Counted from the first letter of the stretch, positions 45,615-55,315 are shown. The stretch is 64,000 nt of DNA from Salinicoccus albus DSM 19776 (GCF_000385175.1 NZ_ARQJ01000022.1:1-64000), one strand, 5' to 3'. Made by a program: numbers and translations. Notes: generated from the sequence alone by a model not told the origin.

Positions 45615-46196
45615 ATGGAAGTAACAGATGCGATTTTCACAAGAAGGTCAGTGGGTAAAGTAAAGGACAGCCCCGTAGACAAGGAAAAAATTGAGACCAT
45701 GCTTGAAGCAGCCACATGGGCGCCCAATCATCATTTGACGGAACCTTGGAAGTTCTTTGTGTTGAGTGGTGACGGCAGAATTCCATTGTCCCGGGCACTA
45801 AAGGATGCAGCTTATCATCGTGTACCGGAACCTGATTCTGATTCGGGACAGCAGCGTATTGAAAGGATTGCTGGCAAACCGTTCAATGCACCGACTGTCA
45901 TCGTTGTTTCACTGTCACCATCGGACAGTGAAAAGGCTGTTTACATCGAGGATGTCTGTGCTGTGGCTGCGGCCACACAAAATATGCTGCTTACGGCACA
46001 TGGCCTGGGGCTTGGAGCGATGTGGAGAAGCGGTACTATCTATGATACAAAAGCGGTAAGAGACTACTTTAGACTGCGTGAAGACGAAGAGATTTTAGGA
46101 TTAATCTTTGTCGGGGAACCCGACATGAGTAAAGAAAATGTGACACGCACACCGTTCAATGAAAAAACAACATGGGTTGACAGCGATGATCAGTAA
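45615..46196 (+). CDS. Nitroreductase family protein
   Basis: 193 residues of the FMN-dependent nitroreductase fold: TRRSVGKVKDSPVDKEKIETMLEAATWAPNHHLTEPWKFFVLSG, a central AATQNMLLTAHGLGLGAMWRSG and the closing GLIFVGEPDM. It matches the YdjA-like short nitroreductases. The physiological substrate is not known; it reduces nitro, quinone or flavin compounds with NAD(P)H. AGGAG precedes the ATG. Confidence 0.88.
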   Translation: MEVTDAIFTRRSVGKVKDSPVDKEKIETMLEAATWAPNHHLTEPWKFFVLSGDGRIPLSRALKDAAYHRVPEPDSDSGQQRIERIAGKPFNAPTVIVVSLSPSDSEKAVYIEDVCAVAAATQNMLLTAHGLGLGAMWRSGTIYDTKAVRDYFRLREDEEILGLIFVGEPDMSKENVTRTPFNEKTTWVDSDDQ

Positions 46197-46217
46197 GCGT
46201 CAATTGGAGGAATTTTA

Positions 46218-46373
46218 ATGAAGATTGCCGCGACGATATGCTATGCAGCAGGAACGTTAATCATGTTCGGTACCCAGACCGTTTTCCCGGACGGACTCAT
46301 TGTGCCTGGATATATGGCGGTTTTCCTGCTCTTTGTAGCCGGCTTATACTTGACCTTCAGTGCCGAAGATTAA
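46218..46373 (+). CDS. Small membrane protein (51 aa)
   Basis: ATG 46218 has GGAGG eight bases upstream. The product has two hydrophobic helices (IAATICYAAGTLIMFG and GYMAVFLLFVAGLYLTF) and ends in SAED. It sits between nitroreductase and RND pump genes, 21 bp after the former and 39 bp before the latter, so it is probably cotranscribed. Unrecognised family; possibly an accessory subunit of the pump, by position only. Confidence 0.65.
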   Translation: MKIAATICYAAGTLIMFGTQTVFPDGLIVPGYMAVFLLFVAGLYLTFSAED

Positions 46374-46412
46374 AATCAGTACCACATACTTATATAAAAA
46401 TGAGGCGCTTTA

Positions 46413-49400
46413 ATGAAAAAATTATATGAACGATTGATGGGGAGAAGCCTGCTTTTTATTATCCTTATATTTACCGTATCAATCATCGGTGTATACACTT
46501 TTTTAACGATTGATCAGCGTGAAATCCCGGAAACTGAAGCCAATCTGATAAATGTAACGACGCCGTGGCCGGGTGCGGATAAGTCTGACGTTGAGCAGAA
46601 CGTCACCAATGTGATAGAGGCGGAAATTTTCAGTGCCGAGGGAATTGAAAGTGTGTCTTCTGTATCGCAGGATGATACGTCAGTGGTCACACTCGAACTG
46701 ACCGATGATGCAGCACCTGACGATGTATTGAATGACGTCAATAATCTGGTCAGCGGTGTATCCGGTGAACTGCCTGAAAATGCAAATGAACCCGATGTGC
46801 AGTCAGTGACGAATTCGTTCCCGCTATTGAGTTATCAGATCACTGCTGATGATGGGGGGTCACTTGACGGCATCCGTTCCGACCTGGAAGACCTGGAACG
46901 TGAAGTGACGCAGATGGAAGGCATCGACAGCGTGACGATTAAAGGATATAACGATTATCAGTATGAGGTGCAGCTGGATTACGACAGTATGGTTGAAAAT
47001 CAGCTGGATCCCAATTCGATCAGCAGTGAAATTGAGTCATCACTTAATCCCGTGATCCTGGGAGAGGAAACTGACAATGAAGAGACGATCAGGATGTCAT
47101 TCCAGGATGAAACACCGATTGAAGTGTTGGAACAGGTCAGGGTTGGGGAAGAGAACATTCTGTTAACTGATGTCGCAGATGTTGAGCAGGTAGAAGACCG
47201 GCCGGAAGACATTGTGGAACACGAAGGCGACAGGGCGGTATCCTTCACTGTATTCCTGGCCGGCAACCAGGATGTCCCGAGTGTTTCCAGGGATGTGGAA
47301 TCTCTGGTCAACGACGGTTTTGAACAGCTGCCTGAAAACATCAATATAGACACTATTTCATCAGAGAGAGAAAATGTAGAGGAAATATTCATCGGTCTGT
47401 ATATGTCGCTCGCCCTGGCACTGGTTGCTGTCATCATAGGGACATCACTGGGGCTTTCATGGTTTGGTTCCATCACGGTGATGGTGACCGTACTTCTGTC
47501 GGTTCTGATCGGCCTGATACCGGTACCCTGGCTGGGGGTCGACCTGAACCAGATATCAGTGATCGGCCTGATTATTGCGCTTGGGATATTGGTGGATGAT
47601 TCCATCGTTATCAATGACAATATCGAACGCCGGTTCAACCTTGGGGACACCCGGATGAACGGGGTCTACAATGGGGTGAAAGAAGTGGCGCCATCAGTCG
47701 TCGCTTCGACCCTCGCCATCGTTTTTACATTTTCACCGCTGCTGCTCCTGTCCGGGGCCAACGGGGAATTCATCAGGGCGCTGCCAAGTATTCTGATTAC
47801 CACGATGATCGCCTCGACGATACTGGCACTGACATTTGTGCCGGCAGTGAGATATCTGATCGTTAAACGGAAAACCGCTGAACATCCGGGCATCATCGGT
47901 AAAGTATTTACATGGGGGAGTGACTTCTATGCGGACAAGCTCCTGCCCGGAGTTGTCCGAAGACCGTTCATTTCATTCCTGACTGTGCTGGTTATTGCCC
48001 TTGCCTCAGTGGGATTGATCCGCTTTACACCGTTTGAGTTCTTTCCGGAGGCTGACCGCTCCGAAGTGACGGTTGACCTGATTTTCGAAGATGGGCAGAC
48101 AATTGAGCAGACACATCAGGATACTGAGGCAGTGATGCAGTATCTCACCGAGGAGCTGGAGCATTTGGAATCTGCTTCCATATTTACCGGCGACGGACTG
48201 CCCAACCTGTTTGGGGCTTCCCTTGATCAATCAGGATCAAATACATCACAAATCGCTCTGGAGATTGATAAGGCGCAGATGAGTGCCTCAGCCACCATCG
48301 ATGAATATCAGTCTCAGGTGAGAGCGGCATTCCCTGAGGCGGAAATATTCATGGAGACCATCGTCCAGGGACCGCCTGAAAGTGCACCGATAACCATTGA
48401 AATATTGAATGAAGACCTGGATACATTGAATTCAGATATCAGTGAACTCACATCTGAACTTGAAAATGAAGGGGCAGTTGTGACTTCAAATATCGGCGAT
48501 CCGGTCAGAACGATGAACTACAGCATTGATTACGGTGCGCTCGAAGAAAATGACATTTCAGTCTCCCAGGTCAAAAATGAACTGGGCATGATTTCTGAAG
48601 GGATTCCGATTCAGGAGGTCATTGTGGATGATGATTCCAGGGAGACTTCTTTGAAATATTCCGAGGAATATGAAATTGATAATGTGGACATCGTAAGTAT
48701 GAGCGGCGGAGACACGGAGACCTTCCCGCTGACTGATTTTGTCAGTACCGAGGAAAGTGAAGATACGCAGTATATCCAGCACAGTAACGGGGAACGCGCA
48801 GCTGAGCTCTCCGTGTATGCTGATGATGAAGCAGCTGTGAATTCTATCATCGATGCATACAGCGCAGACGCTTCAGATGGTACAGAAATCACCACAGGCG
48901 GCGAGTCTTCCGAGCAGACGGACTTCTTTATCGAGATAGGGATTTTATTCTCTGTCATACTTGTACTGGTTTATCTTGTCATTGCGGTTGAATTCAATTC
49001 CGTGGTCATGCCGCTCATCATCGTATTCAGCATCTTCCTGGCGTTCAGCGGCGGCATCATCGGTCTCTTTGTGACCCAGACACCGATCAGCTTCCTTGGT
49101 ATCATGGGCATGGTTTCACTCTCCGGTATCGTCGTCAGGAACGCAGTGGTACTGCTCGACTTTATCGAAGCGAGACGTAAAGATGAAACATTCGATATTC
49201 ACCAGGCCATTTACGAAAGCGGACGGGCAAGATTCAAGCCAATTGCATTGACCACAATCACAAGTATCATCGCCCTCGTGCCGGTAGCTCTTGGCGGAGA
49301 CGCACTATTCGTGCCGCTTGCAGTCACAATCATTGCAGGAATTGCATTCTCGACAATCCTTTCCATGATCGCAACACCAGCACTGTATTATCTGTACTGC

Positions 49401-49427
49401 CAGGCCAGATACAGAAACAAATCGTAA
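46413..49427 (+). CDS. RND superfamily efflux transporter (AcrB/SwrC-like)
   Basis: 1004 residues with the duplicated RND layout: one N-terminal helix, a large extracellular loop, six helices, a second helix (FISFLTVLVIALASVGLI), a second loop and five to six helices. TM4 carries the proton-relay acidic pair (GLIIALGILVDDSIVINDNIERR). The second half has GIMGMVSLSGIVVRNAVVLLDFIE, where Asn replaces the usual acidic pair, as in HAE1 pumps. It resembles Gram-positive SwrC/YerP-type exporters of lipids, surfactants or drugs. No membrane-fusion protein or TetR regulator is adjacent. Confidence 0.9.
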   Translation: MKKLYERLMGRSLLFIILIFTVSIIGVYTFLTIDQREIPETEANLINVTTPWPGADKSDVEQNVTNVIEAEIFSAEGIESVSSVSQDDTSVVTLELTDDAAPDDVLNDVNNLVSGVSGELPENANEPDVQSVTNSFPLLSYQITADDGGSLDGIRSDLEDLEREVTQMEGIDSVTIKGYNDYQYEVQLDYDSMVENQLDPNSISSEIESSLNPVILGEETDNEETIRMSFQDETPIEVLEQVRVGEENILLTDVADVEQVEDRPEDIVEHEGDRAVSFTVFLAGNQDVPSVSRDVESLVNDGFEQLPENINIDTISSERENVEEIFIGLYMSLALALVAVIIGTSLGLSWFGSITVMVTVLLSVLIGLIPVPWLGVDLNQISVIGLIIALGILVDDSIVINDNIERRFNLGDTRMNGVYNGVKEVAPSVVASTLAIVFTFSPLLLLSGANGEFIRALPSILITTMIASTILALTFVPAVRYLIVKRKTAEHPGIIGKVFTWGSDFYADKLLPGVVRRPFISFLTVLVIALASVGLIRFTPFEFFPEADRSEVTVDLIFEDGQTIEQTHQDTEAVMQYLTEELEHLESASIFTGDGLPNLFGASLDQSGSNTSQIALEIDKAQMSASATIDEYQSQVRAAFPEAEIFMETIVQGPPESAPITIEILNEDLDTLNSDISELTSELENEGAVVTSNIGDPVRTMNYSIDYGALEENDISVSQVKNELGMISEGIPIQEVIVDDDSRETSLKYSEEYEIDNVDIVSMSGGDTETFPLTDFVSTEESEDTQYIQHSNGERAAELSVYADDEAAVNSIIDAYSADASDGTEITTGGESSEQTDFFIEIGILFSVILVLVYLVIAVEFNSVVMPLIIVFSIFLAFSGGIIGLFVTQTPISFLGIMGMVSLSGIVVRNAVVLLDFIEARRKDETFDIHQAIYESGRARFKPIALTTITSIIALVPVALGGDALFVPLAVTIIAGIAFSTILSMIATPALYYLYCQARYRNKS

Positions 49428-49464
49428 AATTGCATGAACGGTTGAGGCCGCTCATTATGATTTG

Positions 49465-49520
49465 CCCCCTCTCGGTTTACAGATGAAATAAAAAATCTGT
49501 AAACCGAGAGGGGGTTTTTT
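49465..49520. terminator. Bidirectional terminator between the RND pump and pheA
   Basis: A perfect 20-bp inverted repeat: 49465-49484 (CCCCCTCTCGG...) with 49495-49514 (...CCGAGAGGGGG), followed by six T's. Confidence 0.96.
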
Positions 49521-49523
49521 ATA

Positions 49524-50378
49524 TCAATCATTGATCGTCACACTTTCGTAGGCCGGGATTTTCCCTTTGACATAAGTGCCGAGCAGATTAAGATATCTGC
49601 TGACTTGACTGATATCTTCCAGTGCTTCTGCCAGTTTCGTATCTGCTCTGCCTTTCTCAACATCGATGAAAAATCCGTAGGAGAACGGTTTGTGCTGGAT
49701 CGGCCTGGAGGTCAGATTCAACAGGTTGATTTCATATTTCTTGAAAATCTCGAGTATCTCACTGAGGGATCCGGTGCTGTGGCCGGACTCAATGTAAAGG
49801 GAGGTTTTATCCGTTCCCTGCCGGCTGGCCTGTGTCCCTTTTCTGAAGAATAAAAAGCGAGTGGTATTCAGCGGATTGTCACTAATGTTTTCCCGGATGA
49901 CGGACATGCCGTACATCTCTGCTGCATGGGCACCGGCAATGCCGGCGATATCCGTTTCCTCAGCCTCTTTCACCATTTTCACAGCTTCAGCTGTATCCGA
50001 GTACTCCATGACCTCGATATTCGGGTAGCGGCTCAAATATGCATAGCATTGCTCAAGTGCCTCTGGGTGCGAATACACTTTACTGATATCAGCCATATCC
50101 ATGGGCGCCTTCATGATCAGTGCGTGCTCGATTTTAATGTATATTTCTTCCACGGCAGACACTTCCAAATATTTCATCAGGTCTATCGTCCGTGTGATCG
50201 GACCACTCGTTGAATTTTCAACCGGCAGGGCGATATAATCAAGTGTCTCGTCCATCATCGCTTCCACAAGGGTTCTGAAAGTCGGGTATCCTATCATTTG
50301 ACAGTCCGAATCCTGGGCGAATTTTTTGCATGCCAGCTCGCTGTAGGAACCTTCGACACCCTGATAACCAATTAACAT
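49524..50378 (-). CDS. pheA: Prephenate dehydratase
   Basis: 284 residues. It converts prephenate to phenylpyruvate in phenylalanine synthesis. The PDT domain starts MLIGYQGVEGSYSE and has LPVENSTSGPITRTIDLM and the catalytic TR in NTTRFLFF. A C-terminal ACT domain (GSLSEILEIFKKYEINLLNLTSRPI) provides allosteric phenylalanine binding. The start is ATG 50378 with GAGGAG upstream; 22 upstream in-frame codons overlap leader RNA. It is preceded by a phenylalanine-rich leader ORF and attenuator. Confidence 0.95.
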   Translation of the reverse strand: MLIGYQGVEGSYSELACKKFAQDSDCQMIGYPTFRTLVEAMMDETLDYIALPVENSTSGPITRTIDLMKYLEVSAVEEIYIKIEHALIMKAPMDMADISKVYSHPEALEQCYAYLSRYPNIEVMEYSDTAEAVKMVKEAEETDIAGIAGAHAAEMYGMSVIRENISDNPLNTTRFLFFRKGTQASRQGTDKTSLYIESGHSTGSLSEILEIFKKYEINLLNLTSRPIQHKPFSYGFFIDVEKGRADTKLAEALEDISQVSRYLNLLGTYVKGKIPAYESVTIND

Positions 50379-50408
50379 AAAACCACTCCTCGAATATAGT
50401 TCATAAAA

Positions 50409-50456
50409 AAAGCCATTTTTCATCCTCCGGCTGAGAGAATCCAAATGGTTGAGAAG
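50409..50456 (-). terminator. Second hairpin with T-run just before pheA
   Basis: On the minus strand CCATTT...AAATGG with an inner CTC/GAG pair is followed by CTTTTTTT. It may be a second attenuation point or a stabiliser of the leader RNA. Confidence 0.4.
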
Positions 50457-50461
50457 ATAGA

Positions 50462-50525
50462 TAAAAACCCAGCCACTTAGAATCCCATGCGGCTGGATTT
50501 TGAAAATTGCGCATCCAAATCAGCC
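50462..50525 (-). promoter_or_regulatory. pheA attenuator: terminator and competing anti-terminator
   Basis: Terminator on the minus strand: CCAGCC (50491-50496) pairs with GGCTGG (50469-50474), then GTTTTTAT. Upstream, GGCTGATTT (50517-50525) can instead pair with AAATCCAGCC (50491-50500, one bulge), taking up the terminator's 5' arm. The two folds exclude each other, as needed for transcription attenuation. Confidence 0.72.
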
Positions 50526-50571
50526 ATCATAGATATATGCTTACGCCTATACCCACAATGGAATATAGACG

Positions 50572-50631
50572 CTATCTAAAATAGCTGAAGAAAAATTGAT
50601 TCAATTGAGTTTGCATATAGTCATGTGACAT
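50572..50631 (-). CDS. pheL: Phe-rich leader peptide of pheA
   Basis: A 19-codon ORF, ATG 50631 to TAG 50572-50574, reading MSHDYMQTQLNQFFFSYFR; four of its last seven residues are Phe and one is Tyr. It lies about 27 nt after the predicted transcription start and ends 47 nt before the anti-terminator arm. A weak ribosome site (GAGTGG) precedes the ATG; an internal ATG at 50616 could also serve. Composition and position are those of an attenuation leader peptide sensing charged tRNA-Phe, analogous in principle to enterobacterial pheL. No sequence homology to that peptide is implied. Confidence 0.65.
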   Translation of the reverse strand: MSHDYMQTQLNQFFFSYFR

Positions 50632-50664
50632 GTCGACCACTCAATTCTTTTAAGATTGTAATAA

Positions 50665-50693
50665 ATGATATCAACACCGTTTATGAAAGTCAA
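50665..50693 (-). promoter_or_regulatory. pheA promoter
   Basis: On the minus strand: TTGACT (50688-50693), 17-bp spacer, TATCAT (50665-50670). The predicted start near 50658 gives a ~280-nt leader before pheA. Confidence 0.75.
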
Positions 50694-50808
50694 TAATTAT
50701 GACTAAATATTTTGATAAGTTGAATATTATCAGTTATTTGAGGAAAGAGAAACCGCAGATATGGTATTATGAAAGAAATTGAAATGGTGAAGCCGAGGAG
50801 TGTTAGTT

Positions 50809-51870
50809 ATGAGGAAATTAAACGTGGGCATTTTGTATGGCGGACAGTCGACAGAGCATGAAGTGTCGATGCGTTCGGCTGAGAGTGTGCTTAATGCTTT
50901 GGACAAAGATAAATACAATATAAAGCTGGTACATATATCCAAGGCAGGGGAATGGCTTTTAAATCCTCAATCGGAAACGGTTGAGCGTCTGGATGGTACA
51001 GACGGAGCGAAAAGTCTGTCCATTGTTCCTGCGAACCAGATGTCTTCAGAAAATGGACCGGAAAATTTCGATGTCATGCTGCCGATCTTACATGGGACAG
51101 CCGGTGAAGATGGCAGTGTCCAAGGGCTTCTCGAGCTTGCAAATATCCCGTATATCGGCTGCGGCGTCAGAAGTTCCGCAGTGTGCATGGATAAAGATAT
51201 GACAAAGCGGCTGCTGAAACTCGAGGGCATCGGTGTTGCTGATTGGACGGTTTTCCATTACGGGGAAAAAGATGCTGTTGATTATCAGCCGGTGAAAGAA
51301 AAACTCGGTCTGCCGATGTTTATCAAGCCTGTGAACCAGGGTTCCTCTGTCGGTGTGTCCAAAGTGGATGATGAGCGGACTTTCTACGATGCGCTCGGCC
51401 TGGCTTTTGAGTTTGATATGAAAGTGATGGCTGAGAGCGCTGTCGACGGCAGGGAAATTGAAGTATCTGTGCTGGGCAACGCTGATCCCGTCGCCTCGCT
51501 GCCCGGGGAAATCGTGGCAAATACTGATTTTTATTCCTATGAATCCAAATATATCAACGAGAGTGGTGCGGCGCTTGAGATTCCGGCCACACTGGATAAA
51601 GAGACATCAGACCGCCTCAGGAAAACAGCTTTGGACGCATTTAAAATACTCGATTGTGAAGGTATGGCAAGGATAGATATGTTTCTCGATAAAAACGGAC
51701 AGGTCGTTGTCAACGAGATCAATACCCTGCCCGGATTCACAAACATCAGCATGTACCCAAAGCTGCTTGAAATTTCAGGGATAGAATATCCGCATCTTCT
51801 GGACCAGCTGATTGAACTGGCGTTGGAGAGGTATAATCTCAAGAGTCATCTGAAGACGGATATAATGTAG
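50809..51870 (+). CDS. ddl: D-alanine--D-alanine ligase
   Basis: 353 residues, ATP-grasp enzyme making the D-Ala-D-Ala dipeptide of peptidoglycan. Motifs: VGILYGGQSTEHEVSMRSAESVLNALD, PILHGTAGEDGSVQGLLE, MFIKPVNQGSSVGVSKV, ILDCEGMARIDMFLD and the signature VVNEINTLPGFTNISMYPKL. The Phe/Tyr of the omega loop reads FYSYESKYI, the D-Ala (not D-Lac) type. ATG 50809 is eight bases after GAGGAG. Confidence 0.96.
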   Translation: MRKLNVGILYGGQSTEHEVSMRSAESVLNALDKDKYNIKLVHISKAGEWLLNPQSETVERLDGTDGAKSLSIVPANQMSSENGPENFDVMLPILHGTAGEDGSVQGLLELANIPYIGCGVRSSAVCMDKDMTKRLLKLEGIGVADWTVFHYGEKDAVDYQPVKEKLGLPMFIKPVNQGSSVGVSKVDDERTFYDALGLAFEFDMKVMAESAVDGREIEVSVLGNADPVASLPGEIVANTDFYSYESKYINESGAALEIPATLDKETSDRLRKTALDAFKILDCEGMARIDMFLDKNGQVVVNEINTLPGFTNISMYPKLLEISGIEYPHLLDQLIELALERYNLKSHLKTDIM

Positions 51871-51929
51871 GAGACAATCCAGGGTTTTACAGACTAATCA
51901 TAGTCATTACACAAGGGGGAGATCACACG

Positions 51930-52439
51930 GTGTTCAAATTAAAGAAAGCGGCTGAAGCAGATGCATATGATATCGCAAAGGTGCAGGTGGACAGCTGGCG
52001 GACGACGTATAAAGGGATCGTCAGCGATGACTATCTGAAGAATCTCAGCTATAAGAAAAGAAAAGAAGTATGGGAACTGGCAGTCATTCAGAATACGGCA
52101 TTTCTGCTTGAATCTGACGATGGAGAAATTGTGGGGTTCGCCATCGGCGGGCCTGAGCGATCTGAAGAGTATGTGGGATATGATGGTGAATTGTATGCCA
52201 TTTACCTGTATGAGCACGCCCAGGGCAAAGGCGGCGGCAGCATGCTGTTTGATGCCGTTGTTGAAGATCTGTTGGAACGTGGATTTGAAAATATGATCAT
52301 TGCAGTGCTGGAAGATAACCCGGCTTGTGAGTTCTATGAAAGGATGGGCGGAGTGGCTATCGCCAAAGAGGAAATCAGCATCGGCGGCAGCCAGCACACA
52401 GAGCTGGTCTACGGCTGGAGAAATATAAAAGAGTTGTGA
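51930..52439 (+). CDS. GNAT family N-acetyltransferase
   Basis: 169 residues. N-terminal AEADAYDIAKVQVDSWRTTYKGIVSDDYL is common to a subgroup of GNAT proteins; the acetyl-CoA loop reads EHAQGKGGGSMLFDAV (Q/RxxGxG/A variant), with VLEDNPACEFYERMGG at the end. GTG start preceded by AAGGGGGAG. Substrate unknown. Confidence 0.87.
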   Translation: MFKLKKAAEADAYDIAKVQVDSWRTTYKGIVSDDYLKNLSYKKRKEVWELAVIQNTAFLLESDDGEIVGFAIGGPERSEEYVGYDGELYAIYLYEHAQGKGGGSMLFDAVVEDLLERGFENMIIAVLEDNPACEFYERMGGVAIAKEEISIGGSQHTELVYGWRNIKEL

Positions 52440-52592
52440 TATCAACGGAAGACAGCAGTGTTGAGGTGCTGTCCCTTTTGTTTTGCAATTTTTCATGAGT
52501 TTGTTTGATTTCATTCTGCTGACTGGTTATGGCATGATATAACTGTATGTTTATATTCAGCAAATATTTTGAATAATTTTGGGGGAAGGGAA

Positions 52593-53816
52593 ATGAAAGA
52601 TCGATTAATTGAACGGCTGACTACATATGTGAAAATGGATACGCAATCGGATCCGGAGAGTGACACGATCCCCTCCACTAAAAAGCAGCGGCATCTGATA
52701 GAATTGCTTGAAGATGAATTGAAATCCATCGGTATGGAAGAGGTGGAGAGCGACGACAATGGTTACTTAATGGCGACATTGCCTGCAAATACAGAAGGCG
52801 CACCGATCATTGGGTTTTTGGCGCATGTGGATACTTCTCCGGATTTCACAGCTGCAAATGTCAACCCGCAGGTGATTGACTACGCGGGCGGAGACATCGT
52901 GCTGAACAAAGCGGAAGATATCATATTGTCGGATGAGGCCTTCCCGGAACTTGCCGGTTACAAAGGACACACGCTGATGACTACCGATGGAACGACACTG
53001 CTTGGGGCGGATAATAAGGCAGGTGTTGCTGAAATCATGACGGCGATGAAGTACCTGATCGACAATCCGGATATTAAACACGGTAAAATCCGGGTGGCAT
53101 TCACGCCGGATGAAGAAATCGGCCGCGGACCGCATCGGTTCGATGTGGATCGTTTTGGTGCAGATTTCGCTTACACAGTGGACGGCGGACCTGCCGGTGA
53201 ACTTCAATATGAAAGCTTCAATGCAGCTTCAGCGAAGGCCACTTTTATCGGTAACAGTGTGCATCCAGGGACTGCCAAGGGTAAAATGGTGAATGCCGGT
53301 ATGATGGCTGCAGAATTCATTACAAAATTCGATCCTGAAGATACGCCGCAGTTTACTTCAGAATATGAAGGCTTCTTTCATCTGACAAAAATGGGCGGTT
53401 CAGTTGAACAGACGACAGCCGAGTACATCATACGCGACTTTGATAAGGAAAAGTTCGAAGCCCGCAAACGGCGGATGGAATCGAATGTCCGGGAAATCCG
53501 GGACAAATACGGCCGAGGCCGTGCGATGCTGGATATCCATGACCAATACTACAATATGAGAGATAAAATTGAACCGGTCATCGAGGTTGTCGATTATGCA
53601 AAAGAAGCGATGGAAACGTTAAACATTGAGCCGCTGATCAGGCCGGTTCGCGGGGGAACGGATGGTTCCCAGTTATCCTATAAAGGCCTGCCGGCCCCCA
53701 ACCTTTTTACAGGCGGAGAGAATTTCCATGGGAAGTTTGAGTACGTATCAGTGGATACGATGGAACAATCGGTAAAAGTCATCGTGGAAATCAGTAAAAT
53801 TGCTGCATATCGCTAA
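52593..53816 (+). CDS. pepT: Peptidase T (tripeptide aminopeptidase)
   Basis: 407 residues, M20B zinc exopeptidase cleaving the N-terminal residue of tripeptides. Motifs: [11 protein letters not shown] with a metal His and Asp, [48 protein letters not shown] and [36 protein letters not shown] 52593 follows GGGGAAGGG; the frame to 52569 is unsupported. A short hairpin terminator follows at 53820-53848. Confidence 0.94.
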   Translation: MKDRLIERLTTYVKMDTQSDPESDTIPSTKKQRHLIELLEDELKSIGMEEVESDDNGYLMATLPANTEGAPIIGFLAHVDTSPDFTAANVNPQVIDYAGGDIVLNKAEDIILSDEAFPELAGYKGHTLMTTDGTTLLGADNKAGVAEIMTAMKYLIDNPDIKHGKIRVAFTPDEEIGRGPHRFDVDRFGADFAYTVDGGPAGELQYESFNAASAKATFIGNSVHPGTAKGKMVNAGMMAAEFITKFDPEDTPQFTSEYEGFFHLTKMGGSVEQTTAEYIIRDFDKEKFEARKRRMESNVREIRDKYGRGRAMLDIHDQYYNMRDKIEPVIEVVDYAKEAMETLNIEPLIRPVRGGTDGSQLSYKGLPAPNLFTGGENFHGKFEYVSVDTMEQSVKVIVEISKIAAYR

Positions 53817-53819
53817 ATT

Positions 53820-53850
53820 TAAAGCGTCCCGGATATGGACGCTTTAATAG
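53820..53850 (+). terminator. pepT terminator
   Basis: AAAGCGTCC pairs with GGACGCTTT around CGGATAT. Confidence 0.75.
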
Positions 53851-53905
53851 GCTGTTTTATGAAATTATTTTTATTCTTTTTATATATATGAAAGAAGGAA
53901 AATTT

Positions 53906-55315
53906 ATGGCATCAAATGCAAATAACGGAAATGCCCATAACAATGTTAAGAAACTGCCGTTAATGCTGGTCCTCTTATCCGGTGCATTTGCAGCGATACT
54001 GAATCAGACATTGTTATCCACTGCAATACCGCATATCATGAGAGACCTGAATCTTGAGGCAGACATTGCCCAATGGGTTCAGTCTGTATTTATGCTGGTT
54101 AACGGAATCATGATTCCAATTACAGCTTTCCTGATCGGTAAATTTACAACAAGGTCGTTATTTGTTGCTGCGCTCACTCTGTTTGGGATCGGCACCCTGG
54201 TTTGCGGCATCTCACCCAACTTTCCAGTTTTAATGGCAGGCCGTATTTTGCAGGCTTCCGGGGCAGGCATCATCATGCCGCTGATGCAGACTGTTCTCTT
54301 TTTGATCTATCCAAGGGAACAAAGGGGCACGGCGATGGGGATGTTTGGTCTGGTCATCAGTTTTGCGCCGGCAATCGGTCCGACATTATCCGGCTGGTTT
54401 GTTGATATTTATCCGTGGAGAGGGTTATTCTTCATTATTCTGCCGATCGTCATCATTGATTTGGTCGTCGCCTATTTTCTCCTGAAAAATATCACAGAGA
54501 AAACCGATCCGAAGTTAGATGTACTGTCCATCATCCTGTCCACTTTCGGTTTCGGCGGGTTATTATATGGATTCAGTATCGCAGGCAGTGCCGGATGGTT
54601 GAGCCCGACTGTTCTGCTTCCGTTACTCATTGGCGGTGTTTCCCTTTATTTATTCATCAAAAGGCAGTTCAAGCTCGAGCAGCCGATTTTGGAATTCAGG
54701 GTGTTTAAGGATAAGATATTCACGCTGGCGACGATACTCGGCATGATTGTCTTCATGTCCATGATCGGAAGTACAGTGATACTGCCGATGCTCATGCAGA
54801 ACATGCTTGGGTACAATGCATTTGAATCCGGCCTCATGCTGCTGCCGGGGGCGCTGGTGATGGGCATCATGAATCCGGTGGCCGGTCGGATGTTCGATAT
54901 GTTCGGGGCCCGCTATCTTCTGATCACCGGTCTTGGTATTGTCACCGTAACAACATTCATGTTCACCATGCTCGATTCCGGTACCACGTTTGCCTATCTG
55001 GCAATAGTAAATGCTCTCAGGATGTTTGGTGTCTCCATGGTCATGATGCCGGCGACCACTGCCGGGCTGAACCAGCTGTCGAACAGGCTCGTCCCCCACG
55101 GCACAGCAATGAACAACACGATGCGGCAGATTGCCGGTGCCCTGGGGACGGCAATGCTCATTTCAGTCATGGCACATACCATGAACCCCGAGACCGGGGT
55201 CGATGGTATGGTTCAGGGGGTGAATCATTCATTTATGGTCGCAAGCATTCTTTCCTTAGCCGGGTTCATACTGGCATTCTGGATTCACAAGCCAAAAAAA
55301 TTGCCTGAAGAATAG
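53906..55315 (+). CDS. MFS transporter, DHA2 (EmrB/QacA) family
   Basis: 469 residues with about 14 membrane helices. DHA2 features: LLSGAFAAILNQTLLSTAIPHIMRDLNLEADIAQWVQS near the start, motif C-like ISFAPAIGPTLSGWFVDIYPWRGLFFI, and a 14-helix topology. It probably exports drugs or toxic metabolites by proton antiport. ATG 53906 follows AAGGA. No adjacent regulator. Confidence 0.88.
   Translation: MASNANNGNAHNNVKKLPLMLVLLSGAFAAILNQTLLSTAIPHIMRDLNLEADIAQWVQSVFMLVNGIMIPITAFLIGKFTTRSLFVAALTLFGIGTLVCGISPNFPVLMAGRILQASGAGIIMPLMQTVLFLIYPREQRGTAMGMFGLVISFAPAIGPTLSGWFVDIYPWRGLFFIILPIVIIDLVVAYFLLKNITEKTDPKLDVLSIILSTFGFGGLLYGFSIAGSAGWLSPTVLLPLLIGGVSLYLFIKRQFKLEQPILEFRVFKDKIFTLATILGMIVFMSMIGSTVILPMLMQNMLGYNAFESGLMLLPGALVMGIMNPVAGRMFDMFGARYLLITGLGIVTVTTFMFTMLDSGTTFAYLAIVNALRMFGVSMVMMPATTAGLNQLSNRLVPHGTAMNNTMRQIAGALGTAMLISVMAHTMNPETGVDGMVQGVNHSFMVASILSLAGFILAFWIHKPKKLPEE

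Noticed and set aside
50379-50660. T-box riboswitch upstream of pheA
   Set aside because: No T-box core (AGGGTGGNACCGCG-like) on the minus strand; the leader ORF with terminator/anti-terminator explains the region better.
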